64,000 bases of DNA from Clostridia bacterium (GTDB lineage Bacteria > Bacillota > Clostridia > Christensenellales > Borkfalkiaceae), in assembly GCA_017558825.1 (NCBI GenBank), contig JAFYTO010000003.1, forward strand, positions 87,127 through 151,126, read 5' to 3'. The position numbers were made by a program, and so were the translations under genes. The first letter of the stretch is position 1; the number at the start of each line of letters is the position of its first letter. Shown here in pieces: positions 10,601 through 19,262 of this stretch. The notes beneath the pieces are model-generated. The model searched no databases, was not told where the DNA came from, and saw only the letters and a list, made by a program, of their open reading frames with translations.

Positions 10601-11079
10601 GTAAGTTGCTTAAAGAAGAACTTTCGGAAAGAACTAAACTTGACGGATTGACACTTGATATAAAAGCAGATTCCCACATTCCAAGTTCTTACATTGAAAA
10701 TGAAAGTGCTAAAATGGATGCGTACAAACTCATTGCCGAAATTAGCAATGAAAGCGAGGCTCAAAAGGTTCGCAAATCGCTTACGGAAACGTTTGGAACA
10801 ATGCCAAGTAGCGTTTCTACGCTAATAGACGTTGCGTTACTTAAGAGTATTGCGGGTGGTGTTGGAGCAATAAAAATTACGGTTGCTATGCACGTTGGCA
10901 AAGTTACGCTTGCTAATTTAGATTGCTTAAAAAATCAAAAACTTACCGATGCTTTAAGGAAATATAATAAAGAAGTAACGCTGTCTTTTGACGATTATCC
11001 TCAATTGTCTTTCGCTTCTAAAAGTGGCAAGCCGGAAGAGTTTATAAATAAAATGGTTGAATTTTTTTCCTTTAGTTAA
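7681..11079 (+). CDS. mfd: Transcription-repair coupling factor
   Basis: 1132 residues, full family length. Order: UvrB-like N-terminal modules (1-340), RNA polymerase interaction domain with GDFAVHDTFGVGIVKGL (about 475), then a RecG-like helicase motor with Walker A GDVGFGKTE (about 625), DEEQ box (about 727), LSATPIPRTL and the GRVGRSS motif, and a C-terminal regulatory domain. It removes RNA polymerase stalled at lesions and recruits UvrA. It begins one base after pth and probably depends on that gene's translation, as I see no ribosome binding site of its own. Confidence 0.97.
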   Translation: MLTSLLKPSVSDGIIKNIENSFRGGLPTAVFGVSMPQKCAVTASFDFPTLTIVRDGLTAQKTAELISQISGEKAIYLPAKDDVILFKTAFNKDSLYKRLTALYELSLGAKKVVTTFEAIIQLFPKKIDYLTIKSGDEYDLYSLVEKLVKIGYKRVDFSETQGTFSLRGDILEIFPINESDAYRVDFFGDLVERIVTVNGEEKDSVTAVMATDVIIEEFEVGGIKTALNLAYKEYGNLLSKSTAKNIYAKIVEKLESDLFDDSMQYVFPLIKNSTNNVFELLRGEYRIIFDEAKITNSTLEYFYKEHCERVKSLLNKGEALSFCDNQIVKKEELFSHISAKPMLAMQSLQALIPYFSPLKTFVINSSPINRYFLKPSELYSDCLNWQITGYRVVICCGDTRYAKSVYSDLIQNKITATYLENITQNVSKINVSPKYIESGFIFHDEKLVIIGTGDITAKKQREKKVKRKRGDMFTAPVVGDFAVHDTFGVGIVKGLKKISTIEGTLEYVELEYAGGDRLYVATDQMDKLSKYLGGSEKPTLNKIGSRDFERIKERVRKSISLMTINLKKLYAERKERKGFIFSSDNALTEEFDASFGFEETEDQLLSISEIKQDMESSKVMDRLLCGDVGFGKTEVAFRACFKAIMDGKQTAIVAPTTILSEQHYQTALLRFKDFGVRISVLNRFRTPLQVKNTLLALEKGEVDLIIGTHRLFSKDVKFKDLGLLVIDEEQRFGVEHKEKLKVLKENVDTLTLSATPIPRTLHLSLSGIRDISTINTPPKERIPVQTVVTELTDSLISTAINRELARGGQAFVLYNKVDSIYGFASKIQELVKGAKVIVAHGQMPERMLENNVSAFYRQEANVLVATTIIENGIDMPKANTLIVADADTLGLSTLYQLKGRVGRSSLMAYAYFTYPQNKILTEVAYKRLTALMEFTEMGSGYKIAMRDLELRGAGSVLGKEQHGHMDKIGYELYSKLLKEELSERTKLDGLTLDIKADSHIPSSYIENESAKMDAYKLIAEISNESEAQKVRKSLTETFGTMPSSVSTLIDVALLKSIAGGVGAIKITVAMHVGKVTLANLDCLKNQKLTDALRKYNKEVTLSFDDYPQLSFASKSGKPEEFINKMVEFFSFS

Positions 11080-11085
11080 AAAATT

Positions 11086-11106
11086 CGACAGTAAAGGTCG
11101 GTTTTA
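11086..11106 (+). terminator. Weak terminator-like hairpin after mfd
   Basis: A short CGAC/GTCG hairpin followed by GTTTT. The stem is only four pairs, so readthrough into the next gene is likely. Confidence 0.3.
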
Positions 11107-11140
11107 AAAGTGAAATTCTTGTAAAATTACTTTAAAACTA

Positions 11141-11169
11141 TTGCAATATACATAAATATTATGTATAAT
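11141..11169 (+). promoter_or_regulatory. Promoter of the PrsA-like lipoprotein gene
   Basis: TTGCAA (11141-11146), 17-base spacer, TATAAT (11164-11169). The start codon is about 57 nt after the expected transcription start. A small TTAAGG/CCTTAA hairpin sits in the leader at about 11195-11212. Confidence 0.6.
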
Positions 11170-11232
11170 ATTACTATTATTCAAAATTTGCGTTTAAGGT
11201 ATTTACCTTAAATTACTTATATGGAGAAAATT

Positions 11233-13335
11233 ATGAAAAAACTTTTTGCTAAAATCGTATCACTTATAATGGCAGCAGTTCTCTCAACGGCGGTTCTTTC
11301 AGGATGTTCGCTTATAGTAACAGATGCTGAAAAAGATATGGCGCTTGTTGTTGCTACCGTTGCTTTAGATGAGAATTTAGAAGAAAATATTATTAAAAGG
11401 GATATGGTTTCCGCATATACTTCTAACGCTTACTATTATCAATACTACGGAACTTCTAATGAAGATGCGTATAATGAAATAATGACTTCACTCACTCAAA
11501 ACTTGATTGTTGTTCAACAATCAATGAAGGCGTTAGTTGGTGCAACTGGCGAGCCTGGCAATGAAAAGGGTTATTTTGAACAAGCAAGCAACGTTGATGA
11601 AAGCGAACGCACTTCAAAAGAACACGTTTTAGCAGGTTGGGGCAACAATAAAAACAAGAATTTTAAAGATATTGACCTTACTGGCTACAAAAATAAAACT
11701 ATTTACGAAAAACTTGATACTCTTAAGCAATATCTTACTGAATACGAATACGCATACGCTCGTTACAATGCTTTACTCACTATTGATACTTTTATAAATG
11801 AATTCAAAGATGAAGAAGAAGCAAAAACTTATTCGTATGAATCTTTTGCAATAACAAACCGCACAACTTTAACCGTTGCCAGCGATTTAGACGGCGATGA
11901 GTACCAACTTAAAAACGACAGTGAAATTTCTAAAATGACTGATTCTTACAAAAAGTCGATAGAACAAGTTAGCAGGACGTATAATTTAGGCGTAACTATT
12001 GAAGATAGCGATACTAAATATGATGCTGCTCTTAAAGTGTACACAGCGCTTGCAGATAAGTTTGATTTAAAATCTCCTGATAGAAAAAAATCTCTTACAA
12101 AAGTTATTAGCCAACTTAAAAAATTAGGATATATTACTGCTGATGAGGCAAAAACTTCAACTCCAACAAGCGCTGATGAAATATTTAAAGCGAACAGTTT
12201 CTTTGCAAGCGTTTTAAAAACTGAATACGAAAGTCTTATTGTTTCTAAATACAAAATGGCTCTTGTAAACCAACAAGAAAGGTATGCAAATAATGAAGAA
12301 AATATCGGCAACTTGTATGCAGAATATAAAACGTTGTTTGAAAGCCAAAAAATAGACTTTGATAAATCAAGTGCTAATTACGAAGCAAAACTTGAAAGCG
12401 CTAGCGAAAACTCATATATTGCATATCATCCTAACAAGGGTTCAAATTATGGTTACGTTGCAAACCTTTTAATTGGTTTTAACAAAGAACAACAAGCTCT
12501 TGTTGATGCGTTTGAGTCTAACGTTAAGTTTACTGATGACGATAGAATTGAATATCGCAATGAAATGCTTAAAAATATAACGGTAAAAGATTTGCGTCAA
12601 ACTTGGGTTCTTTCTAACTTAGGTGAATATGATGAAACTGCCGGCAAGTTTACTTTTGGTAACGACTATGTTAAAACTGATGCGTTAAAAGTTTACGGCG
12701 GTAAAATTAACGGCGCTACTCCATATACTTATTTAGATGGAGAAGAAGAAAAAACTGCTTATACTTATAAAGGTATTACGGAAGTTGAAATGTCTTTTGA
12801 CAGTTTTATTAGTGGCATTTTCAAAGACGTTTTAGGTGTTGAAGCTTCTACTGAAGAAATTAGAACTATTCCAGGCGTTACTGTTACTAACGGCGCTATT
12901 GACGATGCTACTATGGATAAGTTTAGAGACCTTATTTACGCTTACTCTACAGACGGTGGTTCTTTAACTGAAAACTATGGTTACTTATATTCTCCAATGG
13001 GAACAAGTTTTGTTAAAGAGTTTGAAGATACGCAAAAAGCTCTTATTGAAGAAGGTGTTGGCAGCATAAAAATTTGTGTAACTAAATACGGTTACCACAT
13101 TATGCTTTGCACAAAGATTATTACTCCTGTTACTGAAGCTTTGGCTGAAAGCGAATTTGTAAGTCAAATTGACGTTGAAGGTACAATGCCTTACGAATTT
13201 AAACAATATAAAGTAAAAAATATTACAACAACAACTGTAAACGATATTGTTAATTCTTTCATAGCAAAGAACTCTAAAAACGAAAACGTTGTTAAGAAAT
13301 TTGAAAACACTTATAAAGATTTAATTGAAGCATAA
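11233..13335 (+). CDS. PrsA/SurA-like foldase lipoprotein
   Basis: 700 residues from ATG 11233; the upstream ATG at 11221 contains the GGAG that serves as ribosome binding site for 11233. The signal peptide ends in the lipobox LSGC, so it is anchored outside the membrane by a lipidated cysteine. The body is mostly helical and charged. Near the C-terminus IKICVTKYGYHIMLCTKI resembles the last strand of a parvulin-type prolyl isomerase domain. Position after pth-mfd is where clostridia carry prsA. It is about twice the usual PrsA length, and the catalytic parvulin core is not clear, so chaperone rather than isomerase activity is possible. Confidence 0.7.
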   Translation: MKKLFAKIVSLIMAAVLSTAVLSGCSLIVTDAEKDMALVVATVALDENLEENIIKRDMVSAYTSNAYYYQYYGTSNEDAYNEIMTSLTQNLIVVQQSMKALVGATGEPGNEKGYFEQASNVDESERTSKEHVLAGWGNNKNKNFKDIDLTGYKNKTIYEKLDTLKQYLTEYEYAYARYNALLTIDTFINEFKDEEEAKTYSYESFAITNRTTLTVASDLDGDEYQLKNDSEISKMTDSYKKSIEQVSRTYNLGVTIEDSDTKYDAALKVYTALADKFDLKSPDRKKSLTKVISQLKKLGYITADEAKTSTPTSADEIFKANSFFASVLKTEYESLIVSKYKMALVNQQERYANNEENIGNLYAEYKTLFESQKIDFDKSSANYEAKLESASENSYIAYHPNKGSNYGYVANLLIGFNKEQQALVDAFESNVKFTDDDRIEYRNEMLKNITVKDLRQTWVLSNLGEYDETAGKFTFGNDYVKTDALKVYGGKINGATPYTYLDGEEEKTAYTYKGITEVEMSFDSFISGIFKDVLGVEASTEEIRTIPGVTVTNGAIDDATMDKFRDLIYAYSTDGGSLTENYGYLYSPMGTSFVKEFEDTQKALIEEGVGSIKICVTKYGYHIMLCTKIITPVTEALAESEFVSQIDVEGTMPYEFKQYKVKNITTTTVNDIVNSFIAKNSKNENVVKKFENTYKDLIEA

Positions 13336-13348
13336 TTTTAAAAGGCAA

Positions 13349-13376
13349 AAGCGGGCAAATTACGCCCGCTTTTTTG
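13349..13376 (+). terminator. Rho-independent terminator
   Basis: AGCGGGC/GCCCGCT hairpin followed by TTTTTT, ending the prsA-like gene. Confidence 0.88.
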
Positions 13377-13461
13377 TTTTTCTATATTTATACTACAAAT
13401 ACTATTTTTGCCCTAAAATAGCCGTTTTTTGCCGTTTTAAGCCATATTTTAACAATATTAA

Positions 13462-13510
13462 AAACAATATATTGTTAGTTGTTTTTTTATGAAACCACTA
13501 TATATTGTGT
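13462..13510 (+). promoter_or_regulatory. Two NrdR boxes in the nrdD promoter region
   Basis: Two dyads with the NrdR-box pattern: AAACAATATATTGTTA (13462-13477) and CCACTATATATTGTGT (13495-13510). Their centres are 33 bp apart, about three helical turns, as in known NrdR operators. The second overlaps a possible -35 (TTGTGT 13505-13510) that is 17 bp from TAAAAT (13528-13533). A later extended -10, TGGTATACT, lies at 13569-13577. NrdR is the ATP/dATP-sensing repressor of ribonucleotide reductase genes, so this should link nrdD expression to dNTP supply. Confidence 0.8.
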
Positions 13511-13622
13511 TTTTTTGTAAATTTTTATAAAATTGTTGCAAAAACAACAAATAAAACGGGTATTTGTGTGGTATACTACCAATACGTCACTAAAAACGAC
13601 TTAAAAAATAGAGGATAAAGTT

Positions 13623-15800
13623 ATGAAGATTATCAAAAGAAGTGGATTAGAGGCAACCTTTGATTTAAGTAAAATTGTAGGTGCGGTAAAAAAAGCTAAT
13701 AACGAAGTTATTGAAGCAGATAGATTAAGTGAGGAGCAAATAAGAGAACTTGCTAATAACGTTGAAAGAATTTGTGCGGGCAGAGCACGCTCTTTAAGCG
13801 TAGAAGAAATTCAAGACCTTGTAGAAAATGAAATTATGCGCTACGGGGCTTTTAACCTTGCAAGAATTTATATTACTTACCGTTTCAAAAGGCAACTTGT
13901 AAGAAAATCTAACACCACAGATGACCGTATTTTAACTTTAATAGAATGCAATAACGAAGAAGTTAAGCAAGAAAACTCTAATAAAAATCCAACTGTAAAC
14001 AGCGTTCAACGTGACTATATGGCAGGCGAAGTTTCTAAGGATATTACTAAGCGTATTTTACTTGCGCAAGATATTGTAAACGCGCATGAGGATGGTATTA
14101 TTCACTTCCACGATGCCGACTATTATGCACAACACATGCATAACTGTGACCTTGTTAACCTTGAAGACATGCTTCAAAACGGCACTGTTATTTCAGGCAC
14201 AATGATTGAAAAACCACATAGTTTTTCAACAGCTTGTAACATTGCAACGCAAATTATTGCACAAGTTGCGTCTTCTCAATACGGTGGTCAAAGTATATCA
14301 CTTACACACTTAGCACCTTTCGTTCAAATTTCTCGTGAGAAATTTATGAAAGAAGTTAAGCAAGAGTTTGACGAAGTTGGTATTGATATTCAAGAAGACC
14401 AACTTAAAACTATAGTTGAAAAGCGTGTTAGAGATGAAATTAAGCGCGGTATTCAAACTATTCAATATCAAGTTGTTACTCTTATGACTACTAACGGTCA
14501 AGCTCCGTTCATAACTGTATTTATGTATTTGGGCGAAGCTAAAAACGAAAGGGAAAAACAAGACCTTGCTATTATGATAGAGGAAACGCTTAAACAACGT
14601 ATTCGTGGTGTTAAAAACGAGCAAGGCGTTTACATTACCCCTGCTTTTCCTAAACTCATTTACGTTTTAGAAGAGCAAAACATTCACGAAGACAGCCCTT
14701 ACTTCTACCTTACTAAGCTTTCTGCAGAATGTACTGCAAAGCGCATGGTACCAGACTATATTTCTGAAAAAGTTATGCTTTCTTTAAAGAAAGATAAAAA
14801 CGGCGAAGGTCACTGCTATACTTGTATGGGTTGCCGTTCGTTCTTAACTCCGTTTGTTGATGAAGACGGAAATCCTAAATATTACGGCAGATTTAACCAA
14901 GGCGTAGTAACGGTTAACCTTGTTGATATTGCTTTATCTTCTGGTAAAGACGAAGATAATTTCTGGAAAATTTTTGATGATAGAATGGAACTTTGCCATA
15001 GAGCACTCCAAGCACGTCACGAGCGTTTAACAGGAACTTTAAGTGATGCTGCTCCTATTCTTTGGCAACATGGCGCACTTGCACGCTTAAAATCTGGCGA
15101 AAAAATTGATAAGCTTTTACACGGTGGCTATTCTACTATTTCTCTTGGCTATGCTGGTTTATGGGAAACTGTTTACTATTTGACAGGCAAAAAACTTACT
15201 GAGCCAGAAGGCAAAGAAATGGGTCTTAAAATAATGCGTAAGTTAAACGAATATACTAACAAGTGGAAGAAAGAAGAGAATATAGACTATTCTTTATATG
15301 GAACTCCGCTTGAAAGCACAACTTACAAATTCTCTAAGTCACTTCAAAAACGTTTTGGCGTTATAGAGGGTGTTACTGATAAAAACTATATAACAAATAG
15401 TTATCACGTTCACGTTACGGAACCTATTGATGCGTTTGAAAAACTTAAATTTGAAGCTGAATTCCAACAACTTTCACCAGGTGGAGCAATTAGTTACGTT
15501 GAAGTTCCTAATATGCAACACAATATACCTGCGGTTATTAAAGTTATGCAATTTATTTATGACAACATAATGTATGCAGAACTTAACACTAAGAGTGACT
15601 ATTGCCAATGCTGTGGTTATAACGGCGAAATCCAAGTAGTAAGCGATGCCGGCGGTAAGCTTATTTGGAAATGCCCTAAGTGCGGAAATACTGACCAAAC
15701 AAAAATGAACGTTGCACGCCGTACTTGCGGTTATATTGGCACACAATATTGGAACCAAGGTAGAACGCAAGAAATAAAGGAAAGGGTGCTTCACCTTTAA
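13623..15800 (+). CDS. nrdD: Anaerobic ribonucleoside-triphosphate reductase (class III)
   Basis: 725 residues, a glycyl-radical enzyme reducing NTPs to dNTPs without oxygen. An N-terminal ATP-cone (about 1-95) is the allosteric activity site. The catalytic barrel carries CYTCMGCRS. The C-terminal zinc site is CQCC ... CPKC, followed by the glycyl-radical segment RTCGYIGTQYW. Start ATG is preceded by GAGGATAAAG. NrdG follows after a hairpin. NrdR boxes upstream indicate repression by NrdR. All family landmarks appear intact. Confidence 0.97.
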   Translation: MKIIKRSGLEATFDLSKIVGAVKKANNEVIEADRLSEEQIRELANNVERICAGRARSLSVEEIQDLVENEIMRYGAFNLARIYITYRFKRQLVRKSNTTDDRILTLIECNNEEVKQENSNKNPTVNSVQRDYMAGEVSKDITKRILLAQDIVNAHEDGIIHFHDADYYAQHMHNCDLVNLEDMLQNGTVISGTMIEKPHSFSTACNIATQIIAQVASSQYGGQSISLTHLAPFVQISREKFMKEVKQEFDEVGIDIQEDQLKTIVEKRVRDEIKRGIQTIQYQVVTLMTTNGQAPFITVFMYLGEAKNEREKQDLAIMIEETLKQRIRGVKNEQGVYITPAFPKLIYVLEEQNIHEDSPYFYLTKLSAECTAKRMVPDYISEKVMLSLKKDKNGEGHCYTCMGCRSFLTPFVDEDGNPKYYGRFNQGVVTVNLVDIALSSGKDEDNFWKIFDDRMELCHRALQARHERLTGTLSDAAPILWQHGALARLKSGEKIDKLLHGGYSTISLGYAGLWETVYYLTGKKLTEPEGKEMGLKIMRKLNEYTNKWKKEENIDYSLYGTPLESTTYKFSKSLQKRFGVIEGVTDKNYITNSYHVHVTEPIDAFEKLKFEAEFQQLSPGGAISYVEVPNMQHNIPAVIKVMQFIYDNIMYAELNTKSDYCQCCGYNGEIQVVSDAGGKLIWKCPKCGNTDQTKMNVARRTCGYIGTQYWNQGRTQEIKERVLHL

Positions 15801-15807
15801 AAAGCAC

Positions 15808-15843
15808 AAAAATCTTTTAGCACTTGCTAAAAGATTTTTAGTT
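15808..15843 (+). terminator. Terminator-like hairpin between nrdD and nrdG
   Basis: Near-perfect inverted repeat AAAAATCTTTTAGCA/TGCTAAAAGATTTTT with T-rich tail. As nrdG follows immediately, it probably attenuates rather than stops transcription, giving less activase than reductase. Confidence 0.6.
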
Positions 15844-15853
15844 TTAGTAAGAT

Positions 15854-16375
15854 ATGAATTATGCTACTATAAAATTTAACGATATTGCTAACGGTTTAGG
15901 CGTTAGAACGTCACTTTTTGTTTCGGGTTGTACTCACTTTTGCAAGGGCTGTTTTAATAGTGAAGCGTGGAGTTTTGACTATGGAAAGCCGTTCACAAAA
16001 GATGTAGAAGATGAAATTATAACTTCGCTTAAAAACGGCTATGTTGACGGGCTTTCTCTTCTTGGTGGCGAGCCTTTTGAACCGCTAAACCAAAAAGCGC
16101 TTTTACCTTTTTTGCAAAGAGTAAAAAAAGAAGTTCCGTCTAAAAATATTTGGTGCTACACTGGCTATTTGTTTGACAGCGAACTTTTAGGCGAAAGCCG
16201 TGCTAAAACCGAATATACTTTAGAAATGCTTAAACTTATTGACGTGCTTGTTGACGGTAAGTTTATAGAAGAGTTAAAAGACATATCGCTTATGTTTAAA
16301 GGCTCTTCAAATCAACGCATTATTGACGTAAGGCAAAGTTTAAAAGAAAATAAAGTTATATTATATAATTTATAA
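15854..16375 (+). CDS. nrdG: Anaerobic ribonucleotide reductase activating protein
   Basis: 173 residues, a small radical SAM enzyme that installs the glycyl radical on NrdD. The radical SAM motif CTHFCKGC (CxxxCxxC) lies at about residues 26-33, and LLGGEPFEP is the following GGE motif. Length and sequence are typical of NrdG. It follows nrdD after 53 bases that contain a hairpin, and dut follows after 10 bases, so the three genes form a dNTP supply unit. Confidence 0.95.
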   Translation: MNYATIKFNDIANGLGVRTSLFVSGCTHFCKGCFNSEAWSFDYGKPFTKDVEDEIITSLKNGYVDGLSLLGGEPFEPLNQKALLPFLQRVKKEVPSKNIWCYTGYLFDSELLGESRAKTEYTLEMLKLIDVLVDGKFIEELKDISLMFKGSSNQRIIDVRQSLKENKVILYNL

Positions 16376-16385
16376 GGATAAAGAT

Positions 16386-16829
16386 ATGAATAAAACAGTA
16401 ATCAAATTTAAAAAATTAAACGAAAACGCAGTAACACCAACTTTTGGTACGCAATACTCTGCAGGGGCAGACTTATATAGTGCTGAAGAAGAATTGGTTA
16501 TTAATCCAAGCGAAACAGCTTTTATAGGCACGGGAATTGCCGTTGCTATACCTGAGGGAAAGGTTGGCTTAATTTACGCAAGAAGCGGTCTTGCTTGCAA
16601 AAAGGGTTTGGCTCCAGCAAACAAAGTGGGCGTTATTGATAGTGACTATCGTGGAGAAGTTAAAGTTGCGCTTCATAACCACGGCACAACGCCTCAAACG
16701 GTGCTTAAAGGCGAAAGAGTTGCTCAAATGGTTGTTGTTGACTATTACGCTTGCGAGTATGAAGAATGTGAAAGTTTAGATGATACTGCTCGTGGCGAAG
16801 GTGGCTTTGGCTCTACGGGTAGAAAATAG
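16386..16829 (+). CDS. dut: Deoxyuridine triphosphatase
   Basis: 147 residues, trimeric dUTPase hydrolysing dUTP to dUMP and pyrophosphate. All five family motifs are visible: YSAGADLYSAEE, YARSGLA, GVIDSDYRGEVKV, RVAQMVV and the C-terminal arm RGEGGFGSTGR. AAGGATAAAG precedes the ATG. Its place behind nrdD and nrdG makes sense, since dUMP is also the thymidylate precursor. A strong terminator follows at 16876. Confidence 0.96.
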   Translation: MNKTVIKFKKLNENAVTPTFGTQYSAGADLYSAEEELVINPSETAFIGTGIAVAIPEGKVGLIYARSGLACKKGLAPANKVGVIDSDYRGEVKVALHNHGTTPQTVLKGERVAQMVVVDYYACEYEECESLDDTARGEGGFGSTGRK

Positions 16830-16875
16830 ACCTATATCATCTTTTAACAATATAGCCCAAAATAAATAAAAAACA

Positions 16876-16910
16876 AAAGTTTAGCAAAAAAACAAGTGCT
16901 AAACTTTTTT
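16876..16910 (+). terminator. Rho-independent terminator after dut
   Basis: AAAGTTTAGCA/TGCTAAACTTT stem with a 10-base loop and a T tract. Confidence 0.85.
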
Positions 16911-16947
16911 AATGCAAAAAATTTAAAAACTTGCTTATAATATTTTT

Positions 16948-17070
16948 ATGAAAAAAATTGATAGAGAATATAAAAGGGTGCTTAATAAACTTACTTATGC
17001 CGAGCCACAAGAAGTTGGTGCAATTTTAAAAGAGTATTTTAATTTAAGACGGCAAAAAAACAAAAAATAA
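16948..17070 (+). CDS. Possible 40-residue basic protein
   Basis: A short ORF beginning MKKIDREYKRVLNKLTYAE and ending in a lysine-rich tail, lying between the dut terminator and a convergent terminator. Residue use looks like a real small protein: charged and helical, no signal peptide. There is no ribosome binding site, but TATAAT at 16936-16941 would place the transcription start on the A of the ATG, as for several other genes here. I do not recognise it. It could be spurious. Confidence 0.4.
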   Translation: MKKIDREYKRVLNKLTYAEPQEVGAILKEYFNLRRQKNKK

Positions 17071-17098
17071 AAGGCAACGCATTTTTGCGTGGCCTTTT
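17071..17098. terminator. Shared bidirectional terminator
   Basis: AAGGC-ACGCA/TGCGT-GCCTT hairpin with A-rich and T-rich flanks, between the 40-codon ORF and the convergent radical SAM gene. Confidence 0.65.
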
Positions 17099-17963
17099 AA
17101 AAATCCCACTCAGGAATAAATTTGGTTGAAGAAGAATTTAAGTCTTGTATAAAAACCTTATCTTCATTTAAATTTTGTAAACTATTTAAAACTTTTTCAT
17201 ATTCACGTTTTGTTATAGGGCGGTTAAGTTCTTTAAAGTTTTGAATATTTCCGTAAGGCGTGTATTGGCTCATAAGTGAAAAATACGCGCCGTTTTTATT
17301 GTTTTTTTCAAACCAATTAACAATTTCTACACTATCGTTTTGGCACATTGGAAGAATTAAATGCCTAACCACCACGCCGCTTTTTAAAAGTCCGTTTTCT
17401 AAAACTGCTTTTTTAGAGTTGAGCATAAACAAAATAGCGTTACTTGCAACGTTAAAATAATCTTCTTTACCAGTATATCGCTTTGAAATTAAAGGGCTAT
17501 AAAACTTTAAGTCTGGCAGGTAAACGTCAACGTATTTATCAATAAGTTCAAGAGTTTCTATCTTTTCATAAGAGTGGGTGTTATATACTATAGGAATTTT
17601 TGGCTTATAAATTTCAAGAGCCTCAATAATTTGATAAACGTAATGCGCGGGAGTAACTAAATTTATGTTATGCGCGCCCGCTTGTTCAAGTTCTTTAAAG
17701 ATGTTTGCAAGTTCGCTAGCAGAAATAATTTTTCCCGTTTTAGCGCGTGAAAGTTCATAGTTTTGGCAAAATACGCATTTTAAACTACACCCACAAAAGA
17801 ATATTGTGCCTGAACCGTTTGTACCGCTAATTATAGGCTCTTCATAAGGGTGAAGATAATATTTTGCTATTTCTATTTGATTTGAAACTCCACATATTCC
17901 AGCGCCAGAATTATTTCTTAAAACGCCACAATTATTAGGGCAAATATTGCAATATTTATTCAT
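17097..17963 (-). CDS. Radical SAM protein, PflX-like (pyruvate formate-lyase activase homologue)
   Basis: 288 residues. The N-terminus has a cysteine cluster, CNICPNNCGV then GICGV, as in the PflX group of activase-like proteins. The radical SAM motif CSLKCVFC (CxxxCxxC) follows at about residue 60 after GTIFFCG. No glycyl-radical partner gene is adjacent, so the substrate is unknown. An extended -10 (TGTTAAAAT, minus strand 17978-17970) ends six bases before the ATG and there is no ribosome binding site, so the mRNA is probably leaderless. Confidence 0.82.
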   Translation of the reverse strand: MNKYCNICPNNCGVLRNNSGAGICGVSNQIEIAKYYLHPYEEPIISGTNGSGTIFFCGCSLKCVFCQNYELSRAKTGKIISASELANIFKELEQAGAHNINLVTPAHYVYQIIEALEIYKPKIPIVYNTHSYEKIETLELIDKYVDVYLPDLKFYSPLISKRYTGKEDYFNVASNAILFMLNSKKAVLENGLLKSGVVVRHLILPMCQNDSVEIVNWFEKNNKNGAYFSLMSQYTPYGNIQNFKELNRPITKREYEKVLNSLQNLNEDKVFIQDLNSSSTKFIPEWDF

Positions 17964-17991
17964 AATAACATTTTAACATTATTCTTTATAA

Positions 17992-18020
17992 TTGACAAAC
18001 GTTTAAAAAAAATATATAAT
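17992..18020 (+). promoter_or_regulatory. metK promoter
   Basis: Consensus promoter TTGACA (17992-17997), 17-base spacer, TATAAT (18015-18020). The leader is only about 45 nt, with no room for a SAM riboswitch. Confidence 0.8.
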
Positions 18021-18071
18021 ATTTTTACTATTTAAAAATTGACCACAAAAAATAAAAGGTAGATATAAACA

Positions 18072-19241
18072 ATGAACAAATTTTTTACAAGTGAAAGTGT
18101 AACTGAAGGTCATCCTGATAAAATTTGCGACCAGATTTCGGACGCGGTTTTAGACGCTATTTTAGAAAAAGACCCTGATGCGCGCGTTGCGTGCGAGTGC
18201 AGTTGCTGTACAGGCATAATTTTTATTATGGGCGAAATTTCTACTAAATGTTACGTTGATATTCCCGCTATTGCAAGGCAAACTGTTGAAAGAATTGGTT
18301 ATACGCGCGCAAAATTTGGATTTGACGCTAAAACGTGTGGCGTTTTAACTAGTATTAACGAACAAAGTGCTGACATTGCTTTAGGCGTAAACAGTTCCGT
18401 TGAACACCGTGAAACTGGTGACGTGGCTGACGTTATTGGCGCTGGCGACCAAGGTATGATGTTTGGCTACGCTACTGACGAAACTGAAGAATATATGCCA
18501 ATGGCTTTAACGCTTGCACATAAACTTACAAAAAGACTTAGCGAAGTTAGAAAACAAGGTATTTTAGACTATTTACGTCCTGACGGAAAAGCACAAGTAA
18601 CCGTTGAATATGACGGTAGAGTGGTTAAACGTATTGACGCGGTTGTAGTTTCTACTCAACACGGCGAAAACATAACAACTGAAGAACTTCGTAAAGACGT
18701 TTTAGAACACGTTATTAAAGCTGTTTTACCAAGCGAATTACTTGATGAAAACACTAAGTATTACATTAACCCAACAGGTAGGTTTGAAATTGGTGGTCCG
18801 CACGGCGATAGCGGTTTGACGGGCAGAAAAATTATAGTTGATACTTACGGCGGTAGTTGCCCACACGGTGGTGGTGCGTTTAGTGGTAAAGACCCTACAA
18901 AGGTTGATAGAAGTGCTGCGTATATGGCAAGATACATTTGTAAAAACATTGTAGCGGCAGGGCTTGCTAAAGAGTGTACTCTTGAAGTTTCTTACGCTAT
19001 AGGCGTAGCTAAACCACTTTCAGTATTTATCAATACTCACGGCACGGGCGTTTTAACTGACGGCGAAATTGCGGATATCGTAAATAAAGAGTTTGATTTA
19101 AGACCTTACTCAATTATTAAAACGTTAGACCTTAAAAAACCAATTTATTCTAAAACGGCAAGCTACGGCCACTTTGGTAGAAGTGAATTTAGTTGGGAAA
19201 AACTTGATAGGGTAGAAGACCTTAAAAAATATTTAAAATAA
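18072..19241 (+). CDS. metK: S-adenosylmethionine synthetase
   Basis: 389 residues, making SAM from methionine and ATP. Recognisable features: the N-terminal [18 protein letters not shown], the [12 protein letters not shown] motif, and the glycine-rich [18 protein letters not shown] loop. Length and start match the family. It has its own strong promoter and terminator, so it is monocistronic. Unlike many Firmicutes metK genes it has no SAM-binding leader RNA. Confidence 0.97.
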   Translation: MNKFFTSESVTEGHPDKICDQISDAVLDAILEKDPDARVACECSCCTGIIFIMGEISTKCYVDIPAIARQTVERIGYTRAKFGFDAKTCGVLTSINEQSADIALGVNSSVEHRETGDVADVIGAGDQGMMFGYATDETEEYMPMALTLAHKLTKRLSEVRKQGILDYLRPDGKAQVTVEYDGRVVKRIDAVVVSTQHGENITTEELRKDVLEHVIKAVLPSELLDENTKYYINPTGRFEIGGPHGDSGLTGRKIIVDTYGGSCPHGGGAFSGKDPTKVDRSAAYMARYICKNIVAAGLAKECTLEVSYAIGVAKPLSVFINTHGTGVLTDGEIADIVNKEFDLRPYSIIKTLDLKKPIYSKTASYGHFGRSEFSWEKLDRVEDLKKYLK

Positions 19242-19262
19242 TAAAGATTATTCCATATCGTT

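Noticed and set aside
13533..13550. TTGTTG/CAACAA hairpin as a terminator before nrdD
   Set aside because: No T tract follows and the stem is AT-rich, so it is probably chance within the leader.
16591..16779. Overlapping alternative ORF inside dut
   Set aside because: It is another frame of a fully conserved dUTPase gene; no independent start signal.
17964..18071. Possible SAM riboswitch before metK
   Set aside because: The consensus promoter leaves a leader of only about 45 nt, too short for any known SAM riboswitch, and no terminator hairpin is present.
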